64,000 nucleotides of DNA from NCBI RefSeq assembly GCF_000375525.1, contig NZ_AQXC01000012.1, forward strand, positions 35,531 to 99,530. Direction: 5' to 3'. Below the pieces are notes generated by a model, which worked only from the letters and a program-made list of their open reading frames with translations, ran no database searches and was not told the origin of the DNA. Source of the stretch: Corynebacterium propinquum DSM 44285. Its GTDB lineage: Bacteria > Actinomycetota > Actinomycetes > Mycobacteriales > Mycobacteriaceae. Positions 10,089-17,916 of the stretch are shown in pieces. The position numbers were made by a program, and so were the translations under genes. Each line of letters opens with the position of its first letter. The first letter of the stretch is position 1.

Positions 10089-11468
10089 TTAACGCCTACG
10101 CAAAAAGAATCCAGCAATTGCCGCAATTCCGGCGCCAGCGGCGATGACCGCGAGTACCACAATCAAGATTGTCTTTTCGTGGGGTTCAGCATTCGTACCG
10201 GCATTGCCCGCGTCCGCGCTATCCGGTGAGGCATCGTCGGAATTTTGCGGTGCCGGGCTCGCCCCCTGTGTCAGAGTGGGTTCGGTGTCCGCATCGGCGA
10301 CTGGTTGCAACATGCCGATATTCGTGCCCGGCGCCACAGAGAATCCCGAGTGCAATAGTTTCTGCGCTTGCTCCCACGCGCGGGCCTTGTCGACGGTGGT
10401 ATCGAGAATTACCGCCATCAATCGACGGCCGTCACGGTTCAGTGCACCGACGAAGGTGTGGTTGGCATCGTCGGTGTAACCAGTTTTACCGCCCATGCCA
10501 TCCGGGGCATTCATGAACAGGTGGTTGTCGTTCCACACTTCGAATCCCTCGTGCTCGTCGAAGCCCGGGAATGCAATGAATTCAGTATTCACGATGCGGT
10601 CAAAAGTAGGGTTTTGGTAGGCCGCGCGATAAATTAACCCCAGGTCATACGCAGAAGCCGAGTTACCCGCCACGTCCAAGCCGGAATAGCTTGCGGCGTA
10701 GGTGTCCGTGGTGCCGAGATCGTCGGCAAGCTTATTGATTTTGCGCAGCGTCACCTCGTCGCCACCAAGTTCCTGTGCCAGAGCGTGGGCGGCATCGTTA
10801 CCCGATGCCAGCAACAAACCGTGTAATAACTGCTCGATGGTGTATTCGCCACCGGCGCCGATGCCTACTCGGGAGCCGACTTGATCGGCAGATTCCTGCG
10901 AGACGGTCACGGTCTTTTCCAGATCCAGCTCTTCAATGGCGACCAAAGCCAGCAATGCCTTGATGATCGAGGCCGGGCGGTAGCGCCCGTGGGGATCTTT
11001 CTGTGCGATGATCTCGCCGGAATCAATATCGGCAACCAACCAGGCCGAAGCCAAGACGGATTCGTCGACATGAAAACCCGGAGCAGTGCTGACCCCGCAA
11101 TTTTGTTTTTCCAGCGGCGGCAATGGGGTAGGAGAGGGTTGACCGGGCGCGACAGCCTCAGAGGTCGTGCGAGCCTGCGGCGGGTGCACGCGGTTTGGGC
11201 ACGAGCTGGTATCGGGTGCTTCCTCGCGGCTAAGTGGCTCCGGAGCTGCCGACTCGTCGCCCTCGCTTGGAGCTGGGCCTTCCAGCGGGGTGGGTTCTTC
11301 CTGCTGGGCGTGGATCAGCGGGGCCGCGGCAGCGTGTGGGGCAGCGGAGTTGAGTGTGCCGATGCCAAACGCGGTGGTTCCCGTGACCAAGCCAGTGGCA
11401 AGTACAGCCGCGCAGCAGGTCGATCCGTATCTCACAAGGGCGCGGCGGCCGGGTTTGCTCTCATTCAT
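10089..11468 (-). CDS. D-alanyl-D-alanine carboxypeptidase, membrane-anchored (S11 family)
   Basis: Low-molecular-weight penicillin-binding protein that trims the terminal D-Ala from peptidoglycan stem peptides outside the membrane. 459 aa: signal sequence or anchor (11-37), Pro/Glu-rich linker (50-125), then the catalytic domain with S167-I-I-K170, S222-G-N224 and K328-T-G330. After a Ser/Asp-rich spacer, a C-terminal helix (ILIVVLAVIAAGAGIAAIAG) ending in RRR anchors it, replacing the amphipathic helix of enteric PBP5. An upstream AAGGAG is too far (17 bases) from the ATG. TAGACT 11 bases before the ATG suggests a near-leaderless transcript instead. Confidence 0.9.
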   Translation of the reverse strand: MNESKPGRRALVRYGSTCCAAVLATGLVTGTTAFGIGTLNSAAPHAAAAPLIHAQQEEPTPLEGPAPSEGDESAAPEPLSREEAPDTSSCPNRVHPPQARTTSEAVAPGQPSPTPLPPLEKQNCGVSTAPGFHVDESVLASAWLVADIDSGEIIAQKDPHGRYRPASIIKALLALVAIEELDLEKTVTVSQESADQVGSRVGIGAGGEYTIEQLLHGLLLASGNDAAHALAQELGGDEVTLRKINKLADDLGTTDTYAASYSGLDVAGNSASAYDLGLIYRAAYQNPTFDRIVNTEFIAFPGFDEHEGFEVWNDNHLFMNAPDGMGGKTGYTDDANHTFVGALNRDGRRLMAVILDTTVDKARAWEQAQKLLHSGFSVAPGTNIGMLQPVADADTEPTLTQGASPAPQNSDDASPDSADAGNAGTNAEPHEKTILIVVLAVIAAGAGIAAIAGFFLRRR

Positions 11469-11569
11469 AACAGCCGATAAGTCTACTCCTTGTTATGGCA
11501 GCATTGCCTTTTTGTTTGGGCGGGGCGAAGAAACTCTGCGTGTGAAATTCGCGCGGTACCATCGTGGGC

Positions 11570-12616
11570 ATGATTGAGACCCCTGCGATTAGCCCCGAGC
11601 ACAAAAATTTTGCTTCCCAGTTGATCAGTGAGCTGCCGAAAGTCACGATCCACGAGCAGTTGCCTACCCGCACCCAGGATGGTGCAGCGGTGACCACGCG
11701 CGAGGAGCTGGCCGCACACATCCAGTCCACCGTGCACAAATACCGCGACGACAACGTGGTGTACCTGGAATTACGTGTTGTGGTGGAGGATTTTTGCACC
11801 GACAACTTTGTGCTTGCCGACGCCTTCGCCACCGCTCTGGATGCCGTGGCGGTGGATGGAATCCGGGCGCGATTGCTGCCAGTTGCGCGCGCAGACGGCG
11901 ATGCCGTCGCTGAGTTGGCGGAGCTTGTGCTGCATGCACAAGGTGACCCGAACCTGGCTGGTGTGGTGTTCCTGGTTTCTGGAACTACCCATGATGCCAA
12001 ACCGGGCGCTGCTGGCTCGGCTTTGGCAGCCGCCTGTGCCAAGCTGCGGGAAAATTTTCTGCCGTTTGCCATCGATGGCGCTGCTGATATCGAATCCATC
12101 GGCGCAGCCGTGCGATTGGGGGCGCTGCGCCTGGGGCGTCCGTTGGCGTTGGTTGATGATTTTTCTGCCGATATGACCGGCATCGTGCCGGGAAAGATTT
12201 CTGGTTGGGTGCGTGATCGTGGCATTGCTGCAGAAATGACGCCATTATGGGATCTTGCCGACGACTCGTTGGGCGATGCAGCTGTTGGTGAGCTGCCGGA
12301 TCATCCGCTTCCGCTGTTTCAGCAGCTTGGTTTTAGTTGCACGATTTCCGCCGGGGAGGTGGCAGCCGGTAATTGCACCGATGTCATGAACGCGCTGACC
12401 GAAACTTTCGGTTATGGTCTGGAAGAATTCTTTGACCTCACGGCAAAGACAGTTGCGGCAAGTTTTTTGACTGAGCCGGAGCGTCAGCAGCTCATGGAGA
12501 CCCAGATTTTGCCGCGCTATGAAAAACTGGCCGACGCGGAACTGCGCCAGCCAGATGATGCGGATGAGTCAGATGATATGGACGAGCCAGAGAAGAGCGA
12601 TGCTGCCGTTGATTAG
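11570..12616 (+). CDS. Adenosine-deaminase-fold protein lacking the catalytic metal site
   Basis: About 348 aa. The N-terminus LPKVTIHEQLP aligns with the LPK-x-ELHxHLxG start of adenosine deaminases, and VVYLELRV matches their strand Y-x-E-x-R. The metal ligands are not kept: the HxH is H28-E-Q30, no HAGE motif is present, the RIGHG segment is RLGRP, and no SLNTDDP-like Asp pair is found. I therefore infer a non-catalytic or functionally changed homologue. The tail after residue 315 is very acidic. GTG 11564 is also in frame; ATG 11570 is chosen because TACCAT at 11557-11562 places transcription start there (leaderless). Confidence 0.7.
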   Translation: MIETPAISPEHKNFASQLISELPKVTIHEQLPTRTQDGAAVTTREELAAHIQSTVHKYRDDNVVYLELRVVVEDFCTDNFVLADAFATALDAVAVDGIRARLLPVARADGDAVAELAELVLHAQGDPNLAGVVFLVSGTTHDAKPGAAGSALAAACAKLRENFLPFAIDGAADIESIGAAVRLGALRLGRPLALVDDFSADMTGIVPGKISGWVRDRGIAAEMTPLWDLADDSLGDAAVGELPDHPLPLFQQLGFSCTISAGEVAAGNCTDVMNALTETFGYGLEEFFDLTAKTVAASFLTEPERQQLMETQILPRYEKLADAELRQPDDADESDDMDEPEKSDAAVD

Positions 12617-12624
12617 CAGGCTGA

Positions 12625-13875
12625 TTAGAATTTCGCGAAGCGCTTAACCAGCATGTCTTCCAAGCCGCGCCATCCCTTCGAGTGGTCGGTGTACGGCTTG
12701 GATGGCACGTAGCCACTAGTTTGCTGCGAGCCCAGCATATAGCCCAGGTAATCCTGGAAGCGTGGGTTTGCCAGCATATAGGAGTTGATGGAATCATCGC
12801 CGGCCCAGTCGGCGGCGTCGGCAAGCAATTCGTAGCAGGCTGACATCTGTGGGATATCCACGGCTTCGGGGCCTTTTTCCATGTCCTCGGTAAGACCCTG
12901 GAAGCTGTAGGCGTTATCGCGGTGTACGGTCAGTTCGAGTTCACCAGCATTGGCGGCGGTGACGATGTCTTCCCAGGTAGCAACTTTTGCGAGATCGTGT
13001 TCGTCGTTTTCGATGATCCAGCGCAACAGTTGACGGCCGGTGGGGAAGGTGTTGATGGTGCCGAAACGCCCCAAAAAGATCGGCGCGCCGTCCAGATAGC
13101 AGCGCAATGTGTAGACGGATTTGCCGTCGATGGTGATTTTTATTGGGTCGATGCCTGCCGCCGCCCAGGCAGAAGAATCATACGGATCCGCAGCCTCGGC
13201 CTGACGTTTGCGTTCTTCTTCCCGCTCTGCGCGTTCTTTGTCTGCTTGTTCTTTCGATTGGGTGATGCGTTTTTCTGCATCGGCGATGGTGTCTTTATCC
13301 ACGCTGTCGAAATCTTCGGTGACATCGACGATGCGCACGCTGTCTGCCAGGTTGGATTCGATCTTTTTCCAGTTTGTCAGTACCGCACGCCCTACTGATG
13401 ACCACTCGGAAAGCCCATGGTCGCCGGAGTAGTGATCAGCGCCGCGTTGCACATTGCCGAGCACGGAGTGGGTGGAAAAGAAGATCATGGTGTCATCGTC
13501 GGCGCAGACATTTCCCAGCGCCTTGGTGATGGACAAGATCTTGGCCGAGGTTGCCACCGCGTCATAGGACGGACGGTCGGCCAAGTAGTGTGGCAGCCCA
13601 ACGATGTCGTAGTGGTCGCGGTCTTCTGGGTGCGCGCGATATTCTGGAAGCTTCGCGAAATCCCCCCATTTCGGGTGCTCACGAAGGTCGTGCTTAGTGG
13701 TGTTTTCAAGATACACCAGCATTTCGGCCACTGTGGGAAAGACCAGGACGTTGTCGTCGTCGCCGAGAAAAGCTTCCCACTGTGAGCCGTTTTCTTTCCA
13801 GGTCGGAGCCCACAGGGTATAAAAATCACCGCTGCTCAGTGATAGAGAAACCGGGATGATCGCGCGATTATTCAT
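12625..13875 (-). CDS. Unknown protein built of two similar halves joined by a charged helix
   Basis: 416 aa, probably cytoplasmic (no signal or membrane segment), no family recognised. The first half has YTLWAPTW, WEAFLG, FPT, YLEN and HDL then a Trp-Asp pair (residues 19-73). The second half has YTLRCYLDG, IFLG, FPT, IIEN and HDL with W-E-D (254-303), and the later parts also correspond. A charged Lys/Arg/Glu segment at 200-229 separates them and looks like a long helix or coiled coil. The ATG at 13875 follows TAAACT by eight bases, so a leaderless start is preferred over GTG 13881. Convergent with the deaminase-fold gene. Confidence 0.75.
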   Translation of the reverse strand: MNNRAIIPVSLSLSSGDFYTLWAPTWKENGSQWEAFLGDDDNVLVFPTVAEMLVYLENTTKHDLREHPKWGDFAKLPEYRAHPEDRDHYDIVGLPHYLADRPSYDAVATSAKILSITKALGNVCADDDTMIFFSTHSVLGNVQRGADHYSGDHGLSEWSSVGRAVLTNWKKIESNLADSVRIVDVTEDFDSVDKDTIADAEKRITQSKEQADKERAEREEERKRQAEAADPYDSSAWAAAGIDPIKITIDGKSVYTLRCYLDGAPIFLGRFGTINTFPTGRQLLRWIIENDEHDLAKVATWEDIVTAANAGELELTVHRDNAYSFQGLTEDMEKGPEAVDIPQMSACYELLADAADWAGDDSINSYMLANPRFQDYLGYMLGSQQTSGYVPSKPYTDHSKGWRGLEDMLVKRFAKF

Positions 13876-13934
13876 GGGCACTAAGTTTAGCGAACGTGGT
13901 GGGGCAGTGTGCCGTCGTGGTGCTTGGGTGGTGC

Positions 13935-13972
13935 CGTCGGCCGGTAGACACGCTAGCTCGTCGGCCGGTAGA
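13935..13972. repeat. 24-bp period duplication at the stop codon of the NlpC/P60 gene
   Basis: CGTCGGCCGGTAGA occurs at 13935-13948 and 13959-13972. On the minus strand the gene ends YRPTS-stop, and 24 bases later, in frame, the bases for YRPT appear again after the stop. Confidence 0.85.
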
Positions 13973-14909
13973 AACCATGAAAGTTCATATCCAGGTTGTT
14001 AGTGCGCAGTGGTGAGGTGGAAACCGGGCTGCCAGCCTCAATGAGTTCACCGTTTCCTGCGTACATGGCGACATGCCCGTCCCAGACAGCCAGGTCTCCT
14101 TCACGTAATTCACTGGCAGAAATCTGCTGGCCGACGGCTTGTTCATGCGCCAACCGTGGAATATCCACACCGGCTTGGCCCCAAGCCCACTGCGTAAACC
14201 CGGAGCAGTCAAAACCGACTCCGGGGGTGGTCCCGCCCCATTCATAGGGCGTGCCCAGTTGGCTGCGCGCGGCAGCCACGGCTTGGCGTCCAGCTTCAGC
14301 CCCAGCATCATCGCTCGGGGCTGGTGCGTCTACCGCTGCCGGTGCGAAAGCAGGATCAGAAGTGGTAGCTGATCCGGCATCGCCGGTAGGAACCGTGCTT
14401 GGCGGCGGGCCAGCAGTGGAGGTCGCTGCGGCGGCCTGGGTTGCAGCTGGTGCCTCGGTAAGCGCGAAAGGCTCGTCGGCAATGTTGTGCAGCCGACCCG
14501 CCAGGGTAGAAAGCGTTTCGTCTAACTCACCTGCAGCCGCTTCTGCTTGGGCAATATGCGTACGTGCCACCGCTTCAAGCTGCGCAATAGCAGAGGTGGC
14601 TGCACCCGGGGTTGGCTGTAAAGCAGAAAGCGCGACTGGCGCGGCCTGGTGCAGAAACGATTGTCCTATTCCGAATAGTTGTTCTGCGGTGGCGCTTATC
14701 GCCGCTTGTGCCTCAGCGGTGATCCCGGCGATCTGGTGATTGTGCCCATCAATCAGCGTTGCTGCAGCCTCGATATCGGCTGCGCTTGCCCCGCTGATCG
14801 CTGCCAATTCACCGGCGGCAGACACATCCGGCATAACGGGTACGGAATAATCACCCAACTGGGCAGGCACTAACTCGCTAATGCGGCTTACGGTTTCCAC
14901 AACACTCAT
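13953..14909 (-). CDS. NlpC/P60 peptidoglycan hydrolase with helical N-terminal half
   Basis: 318 aa. The C-terminal ~110 residues are a C40 cysteine peptidase that cleaves gamma-D-Glu-diaminopimelate bonds: catalytic C235 in GVGFDCSGFTQWAW and H279 in AVWDGHVAMYAG. Residues 1-150 are Ala-rich and predicted helical; 150-205 is a Pro/Ala/Ser linker. There is no signal peptide, unusual for an extracellular hydrolase and suggestive of type VII-like or other non-Sec export. Its ATG overlaps the stop of the upstream small helical gene (TGATG), implying translational coupling. The stop codon lies in a 24-bp duplication. Confidence 0.85.
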   Translation of the reverse strand: MSVVETVSRISELVPAQLGDYSVPVMPDVSAAGELAAISGASAADIEAAATLIDGHNHQIAGITAEAQAAISATAEQLFGIGQSFLHQAAPVALSALQPTPGAATSAIAQLEAVARTHIAQAEAAAGELDETLSTLAGRLHNIADEPFALTEAPAATQAAAATSTAGPPPSTVPTGDAGSATTSDPAFAPAAVDAPAPSDDAGAEAGRQAVAAARSQLGTPYEWGGTTPGVGFDCSGFTQWAWGQAGVDIPRLAHEQAVGQQISASELREGDLAVWDGHVAMYAGNGELIEAGSPVSTSPLRTNNLDMNFHGFYRPTS

Positions 14910-15235
14910 CAGCGCACCTCCTCAGCCGTCGGCACGGCGTCGGCAAGCGAATGGATCCCAGCTCTCGTGGCATTTTCTGCCAAGGAAGCATCGCGGACCA
15001 TCGCAAAACCAGAATCAGCTGCGGCGGATAAACGTTGTGCTAACTGGCGTGACTGCATGGCGGTAACGGAGCTGGCACGTTGCATAGCAGAGAGGAATTC
15101 CTGGTGGCCAGCAGCATGAGCGGGCAGGGAGAGATCGACAGGTGGGGCGGCGGGTTCGCGCACATCTATGGCGGCGCGTTCTAGATCCTTCGCTAGTGCA
15201 GTGGCGTGGTCATAATCTAAAGCAAACGTCGTCAT
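14909..15235 (-). CDS. Small helical protein, putative secretion partner of the NlpC/P60 hydrolase
   Basis: 108 aa, Ala-rich and almost entirely predicted helical, about the size of WXG100/EspC-like proteins that travel in pairs through type VII systems. No WXG motif is visible, so membership is only inferred. It begins [21 protein letters not shown], has a break near residues 35-45 ([13 protein letters not shown]), then helices. One-base overlap with the downstream hydrolase start. It could be a chaperone or targeting subunit of that hydrolase. Confidence 0.6.
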   Translation of the reverse strand: MTTFALDYDHATALAKDLERAAIDVREPAAPPVDLSLPAHAAGHQEFLSAMQRASSVTAMQSRQLAQRLSAAADSGFAMVRDASLAENATRAGIHSLADAVPTAEEVR

Positions 15236-15276
15236 GGTCCATTAGACAGTGCAATCCGCAGAATGGTTCCGCGGGA

Positions 15277-15311
15277 CCCCGAATATCACCGAACACCCCG
15301 AATATCACCGA
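15277..15311. repeat. Two direct repeats upstream of upp
   Basis: CCCCGAATATCACCGA occurs at 15277-15292 and 15296-15311, a 19-bp period, 45 bases before the upp start. It could be an operator pair or another of the short duplications seen across this window. Confidence 0.7.
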
Positions 15312-15355
15312 GCACAGTCACCGGAACTACTTCGTCATGGCATAGCATGGGGGAT

Positions 15356-15991
15356 ATGGATATCACCGTGGTAGAACACCCCCTGGCCGCCGCACGCTTG
15401 AGCTTGTTGCGCGATCAACGTAGCGACAATGCCGCCTTCCGCGCTGCCCTGAAAGATCTCGGTTCCATGCTGGTTTATGAGGCCGCCCGCAATCTGGATG
15501 TCGACGAATTCGCCCTGGCCACCCCGGTCGCCGACACCACCGGTACGCGGCTGTCGAACCCACCGATTATTGTGCCGATCATCCGCGCCGGGTTGGGCAT
15601 GGTGGACCCGGCCTTGGCGATGATCCCGGATGCGCAGGTCGGTTTTATCGGTATGGCCCGCGATGAGGAAACCCACGAGCCGGTGCCGTACCTGGAAGCG
15701 CTTCCCGACGATCTCAGCGACCGCACGGTTTTTCTCGTCGATCCCATGTTGGCCACCGGCGGCTCCCTGTTGCATTCGTTGCGCTTGTTGGCAGACCGCG
15801 GCGCGCGCGATATCACCGCGGTATGCATCGTTTCGGCGCAACCCGGTGTGCAGGCGCTGAAAGAGTCCGGGTTGCCGGTTCGCCTAGTGACCGCGGCGAT
15901 TGATCCGGAACTCAACGACAACGCGTATATCGTTCCCGGGCTTGGCGACGCCGGCGACCGCTTGTATGGACCGCGCAATATCGACCTGTAA
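15356..15991 (+). CDS. upp: Uracil phosphoribosyltransferase
   Basis: Salvage enzyme that makes UMP from uracil and PRPP, cytoplasmic, 211 aa (usual 208-211). The PRPP loop is [12 protein letters not shown], and [16 protein letters not shown] and the C-terminal [15 protein letters not shown] uracil-binding segment are present. ATG 15356 gives the family length; TAGCAT at 15343-15348 lies seven bases before it, suggesting a leaderless mRNA. Earlier in-frame codons reach back to 15263 but add non-family sequence. The stop codon sits in the first of three 14-bp repeats (15984-16025). Confidence 0.95.
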   Translation: MDITVVEHPLAAARLSLLRDQRSDNAAFRAALKDLGSMLVYEAARNLDVDEFALATPVADTTGTRLSNPPIIVPIIRAGLGMVDPALAMIPDAQVGFIGMARDEETHEPVPYLEALPDDLSDRTVFLVDPMLATGGSLLHSLRLLADRGARDITAVCIVSAQPGVQALKESGLPVRLVTAAIDPELNDNAYIVPGLGDAGDRLYGPRNIDL

Positions 15992-16025
15992 GCCCCTACC
16001 TCTAAACACCTACCTGTAAGCTAGG
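15984..16025. repeat. Three 14-bp tandem units covering the upp stop
   Basis: ACCTGTAAGCCCCT, ACCTCTAAACACCT and ACCTGTAAGCTAGG follow each other. Each unit carries a TAA. Confidence 0.8.
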
Positions 16026-16068
16026 CCTCATTGCACATGATTTCGGGGGATTTCGGGGAGGATCTGCA

Positions 16069-16506
16069 ATGGGGGAATACCACCGTTGGTATTGGGCGAG
16101 TTTTGGCCATGCACTGGCGAATAACCTGCGTGCGTTGCGGAAAATGCGTGGTCTTTCGCAGGCCAGGTTGGCGCAATTATCCGGGCTGTCGCGCACGGTG
16201 ATCTCTAACTTGGAGCGCAATGAATCCGGCGCGAAAGCCTGCGATCCGCAGCTGTCCACCGTGTATAAACTGGCCCAGATTCTCTACGTCCCGCCTGGGG
16301 TGTTGCTGCCGCAAGCTGATGCGTTAATCGACGGGCCTTGTACCGCGAGCACGCCGCATCTGCGCAGGGTGTGGCCTGTTGACGAGGTTGATACCGCGCC
16401 GTTTAGTTCGGGTTATCTGACGCGTGCGCGGGCTAACGAGTTGCCGAAATTTGCTGGTTCCCAGAACCAGTGGGCAGACCAGCGTGCCGACGACACCGGC
16501 CTGTAG
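16069..16506 (+). CDS. XRE-family transcriptional regulator
   Basis: 145 aa. A lambda-repressor-type helix-turn-helix occupies about residues 18-80: LRALRKMRGLSQARLAQLSGLSRTVISN spans the two DNA-reading helices. The C-terminal 60 residues have no recognised ligand domain. GGGAGGAT lies 6 bases before the ATG. A homologue follows upp in C. glutamicum (from memory), so the pairing is conserved, but the target genes are unknown. Confidence 0.85.
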   Translation: MGEYHRWYWASFGHALANNLRALRKMRGLSQARLAQLSGLSRTVISNLERNESGAKACDPQLSTVYKLAQILYVPPGVLLPQADALIDGPCTASTPHLRRVWPVDEVDTAPFSSGYLTRARANELPKFAGSQNQWADQRADDTGL

Positions 16507-16593
16507 GCACAACCGCGTATAATCTGCACACGTGCCGTAATATACAGCTCAGAAAACTATGAGCGTGAAATAGCTGAAGAAAGGATCGGGTTA

Positions 16594-17784
16594 ATGGACA
16601 TTGCCTCGTTCGTTGCTGAGTGGATCGAGCACCACCACGACGAGGTGATCGGCTGGCGGCGTCACATTCACCGCAACCCGGACCTTTCGCACAAAGAGCA
16701 CGCCACCACAGATTTCCTCTGTGGCGTATTAGAAGAATATGGCCTGCAGCCGCACCGCTTCCCAGAAACCGGTCTCTACGTGGATATCGGTGATGACCAC
16801 GGAAAAAGGCGCTTGGGCTTCCGCGCCGATATTGACGCGCTGCCGATCCAAGAACTCACCGGTGCTGAATTTGCCTCGCAGATTGATGGAGTTTCGCATT
16901 CTTGTGGCCACGACATCCACACCACCGTCGCTTTGGGTTTGGCGTGCGCCCTAGGGCAGTTGACTAACGCCTATCCTGGTGCTTTGAGCTTCGGGGTACG
17001 CGTCATTTTCCAGCCCGCAGAAGAGGTCATGACGGGTGGTGCGGTCAATGTCATTGAGTGGGGTGCGCTGGCGGGCGTATCTGCTTTGTACGCGGTTCAC
17101 GCTGAACCAAAACTAAAAGTCGGCCAAATCGGCATCCGCACCGGTGCTATCACCTCGGCCTCCGACGTCATTGAAATCGCGGTCTCTGGTACTGGCGGCC
17201 ACACCTCACGCCCGCATCTCACCAGCGACGTCGTCTATGCGCTGGGTAAACTCGTGACCGAATTACCGGCGGTGCTGTCGCGCAGGGTTGATCCGCGTAC
17301 CGGCACCGTCGTGGTTTTTGGCGCTATTCATGCCGGTTTTGCTCCGAACGCGATCCCGGAACAAGGCTCTGTGATGGGCACACTGCGGACCGCGGATATC
17401 ACCGTGTGGCGGTGGCTGCGCCGGGAGCTATCGGAGATTATTGGCGAGATCCTGGCTCCGACGGGCGTCGATTACGTCGTCACGCATGATCAGGGAGTGC
17501 CACCAGTGCTCAACGATGAAGTGGCCACCGCGCTGCTGACAGAGGCAGTGACCAGTATTGATCCGCACGCTGCGGTGCAGGCGCCGCAGTCGTCGGGCGG
17601 CGAAGATTTCTCCTGGTACCTCGAACACGTGCCGGGCTCGATGGCGCGGTTGGGTTGTTGGTCGGGAACTGGCGAGATGCAGGATTTGCACCAAGGCAAC
17701 TTCAACCCTGATGAGCGCTCGGTGTCCGTGGGAATCCGTCTGTTCGCAGGCATCGTTGCGCGTTACGAAGCCCAAGCACGTTAG
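16594..17784 (+). CDS. amiA: M20-family amidohydrolase (aminoacylase/hippurate hydrolase-like)
   Basis: Di-zinc enzyme that removes acyl groups from N-acyl amino acids, cytoplasmic, 396 aa. Catalytic and metal motifs of M20D: GFRADIDALPI, SHSCGHDIHTTVALGLA and FQPAEEVMTGG. The dimerisation domain follows (about 185-300), and SSGGEDFSWYLEHVPG holds a late metal ligand. A perfect TATAAT at 16518-16523 and AAAGGAT before the ATG serve it. The same family includes the aminoacylase of axillary corynebacteria that frees odour acids from glutamine conjugates; the substrate here is unproven. Confidence 0.85.
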   Translation: MDIASFVAEWIEHHHDEVIGWRRHIHRNPDLSHKEHATTDFLCGVLEEYGLQPHRFPETGLYVDIGDDHGKRRLGFRADIDALPIQELTGAEFASQIDGVSHSCGHDIHTTVALGLACALGQLTNAYPGALSFGVRVIFQPAEEVMTGGAVNVIEWGALAGVSALYAVHAEPKLKVGQIGIRTGAITSASDVIEIAVSGTGGHTSRPHLTSDVVYALGKLVTELPAVLSRRVDPRTGTVVVFGAIHAGFAPNAIPEQGSVMGTLRTADITVWRWLRRELSEIIGEILAPTGVDYVVTHDQGVPPVLNDEVATALLTEAVTSIDPHAAVQAPQSSGGEDFSWYLEHVPGSMARLGCWSGTGEMQDLHQGNFNPDERSVSVGIRLFAGIVARYEAQAR

Positions 17785-17862
17785 AATAGGGAAAAGTGTA
17801 ATCTTCGCCGCACAGTTTTGTGTGCCAAATCAGGTGTGCGGGCGTGTGGCGAGGAACTAATT

Positions 17863-17907
17863 ATGACGAAACCCAAGACTGCACAAAATTTTTTGACGAG
17901 AGTGTAA
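17863..17907 (+). CDS. Possible 14-residue leader peptide before the LpdA gene
   Basis: A short frame, MTKPKTAQNFLTRV, with GAGGA seven bases before its ATG, ends 9 bases before the start of the flavoprotein gene. Its stop lies in the ribosome binding site of that gene. It could be a coupled leader or chance. Confidence 0.2.
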   Translation: MTKPKTAQNFLTRV

Positions 17908-17916
17908 GGAGCCCGC

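Noticed and set aside
15277..15311. CRISPR or iteron cluster before upp
   Set aside because: Only two units with a three-base gap, and no origin-like context or cas genes.
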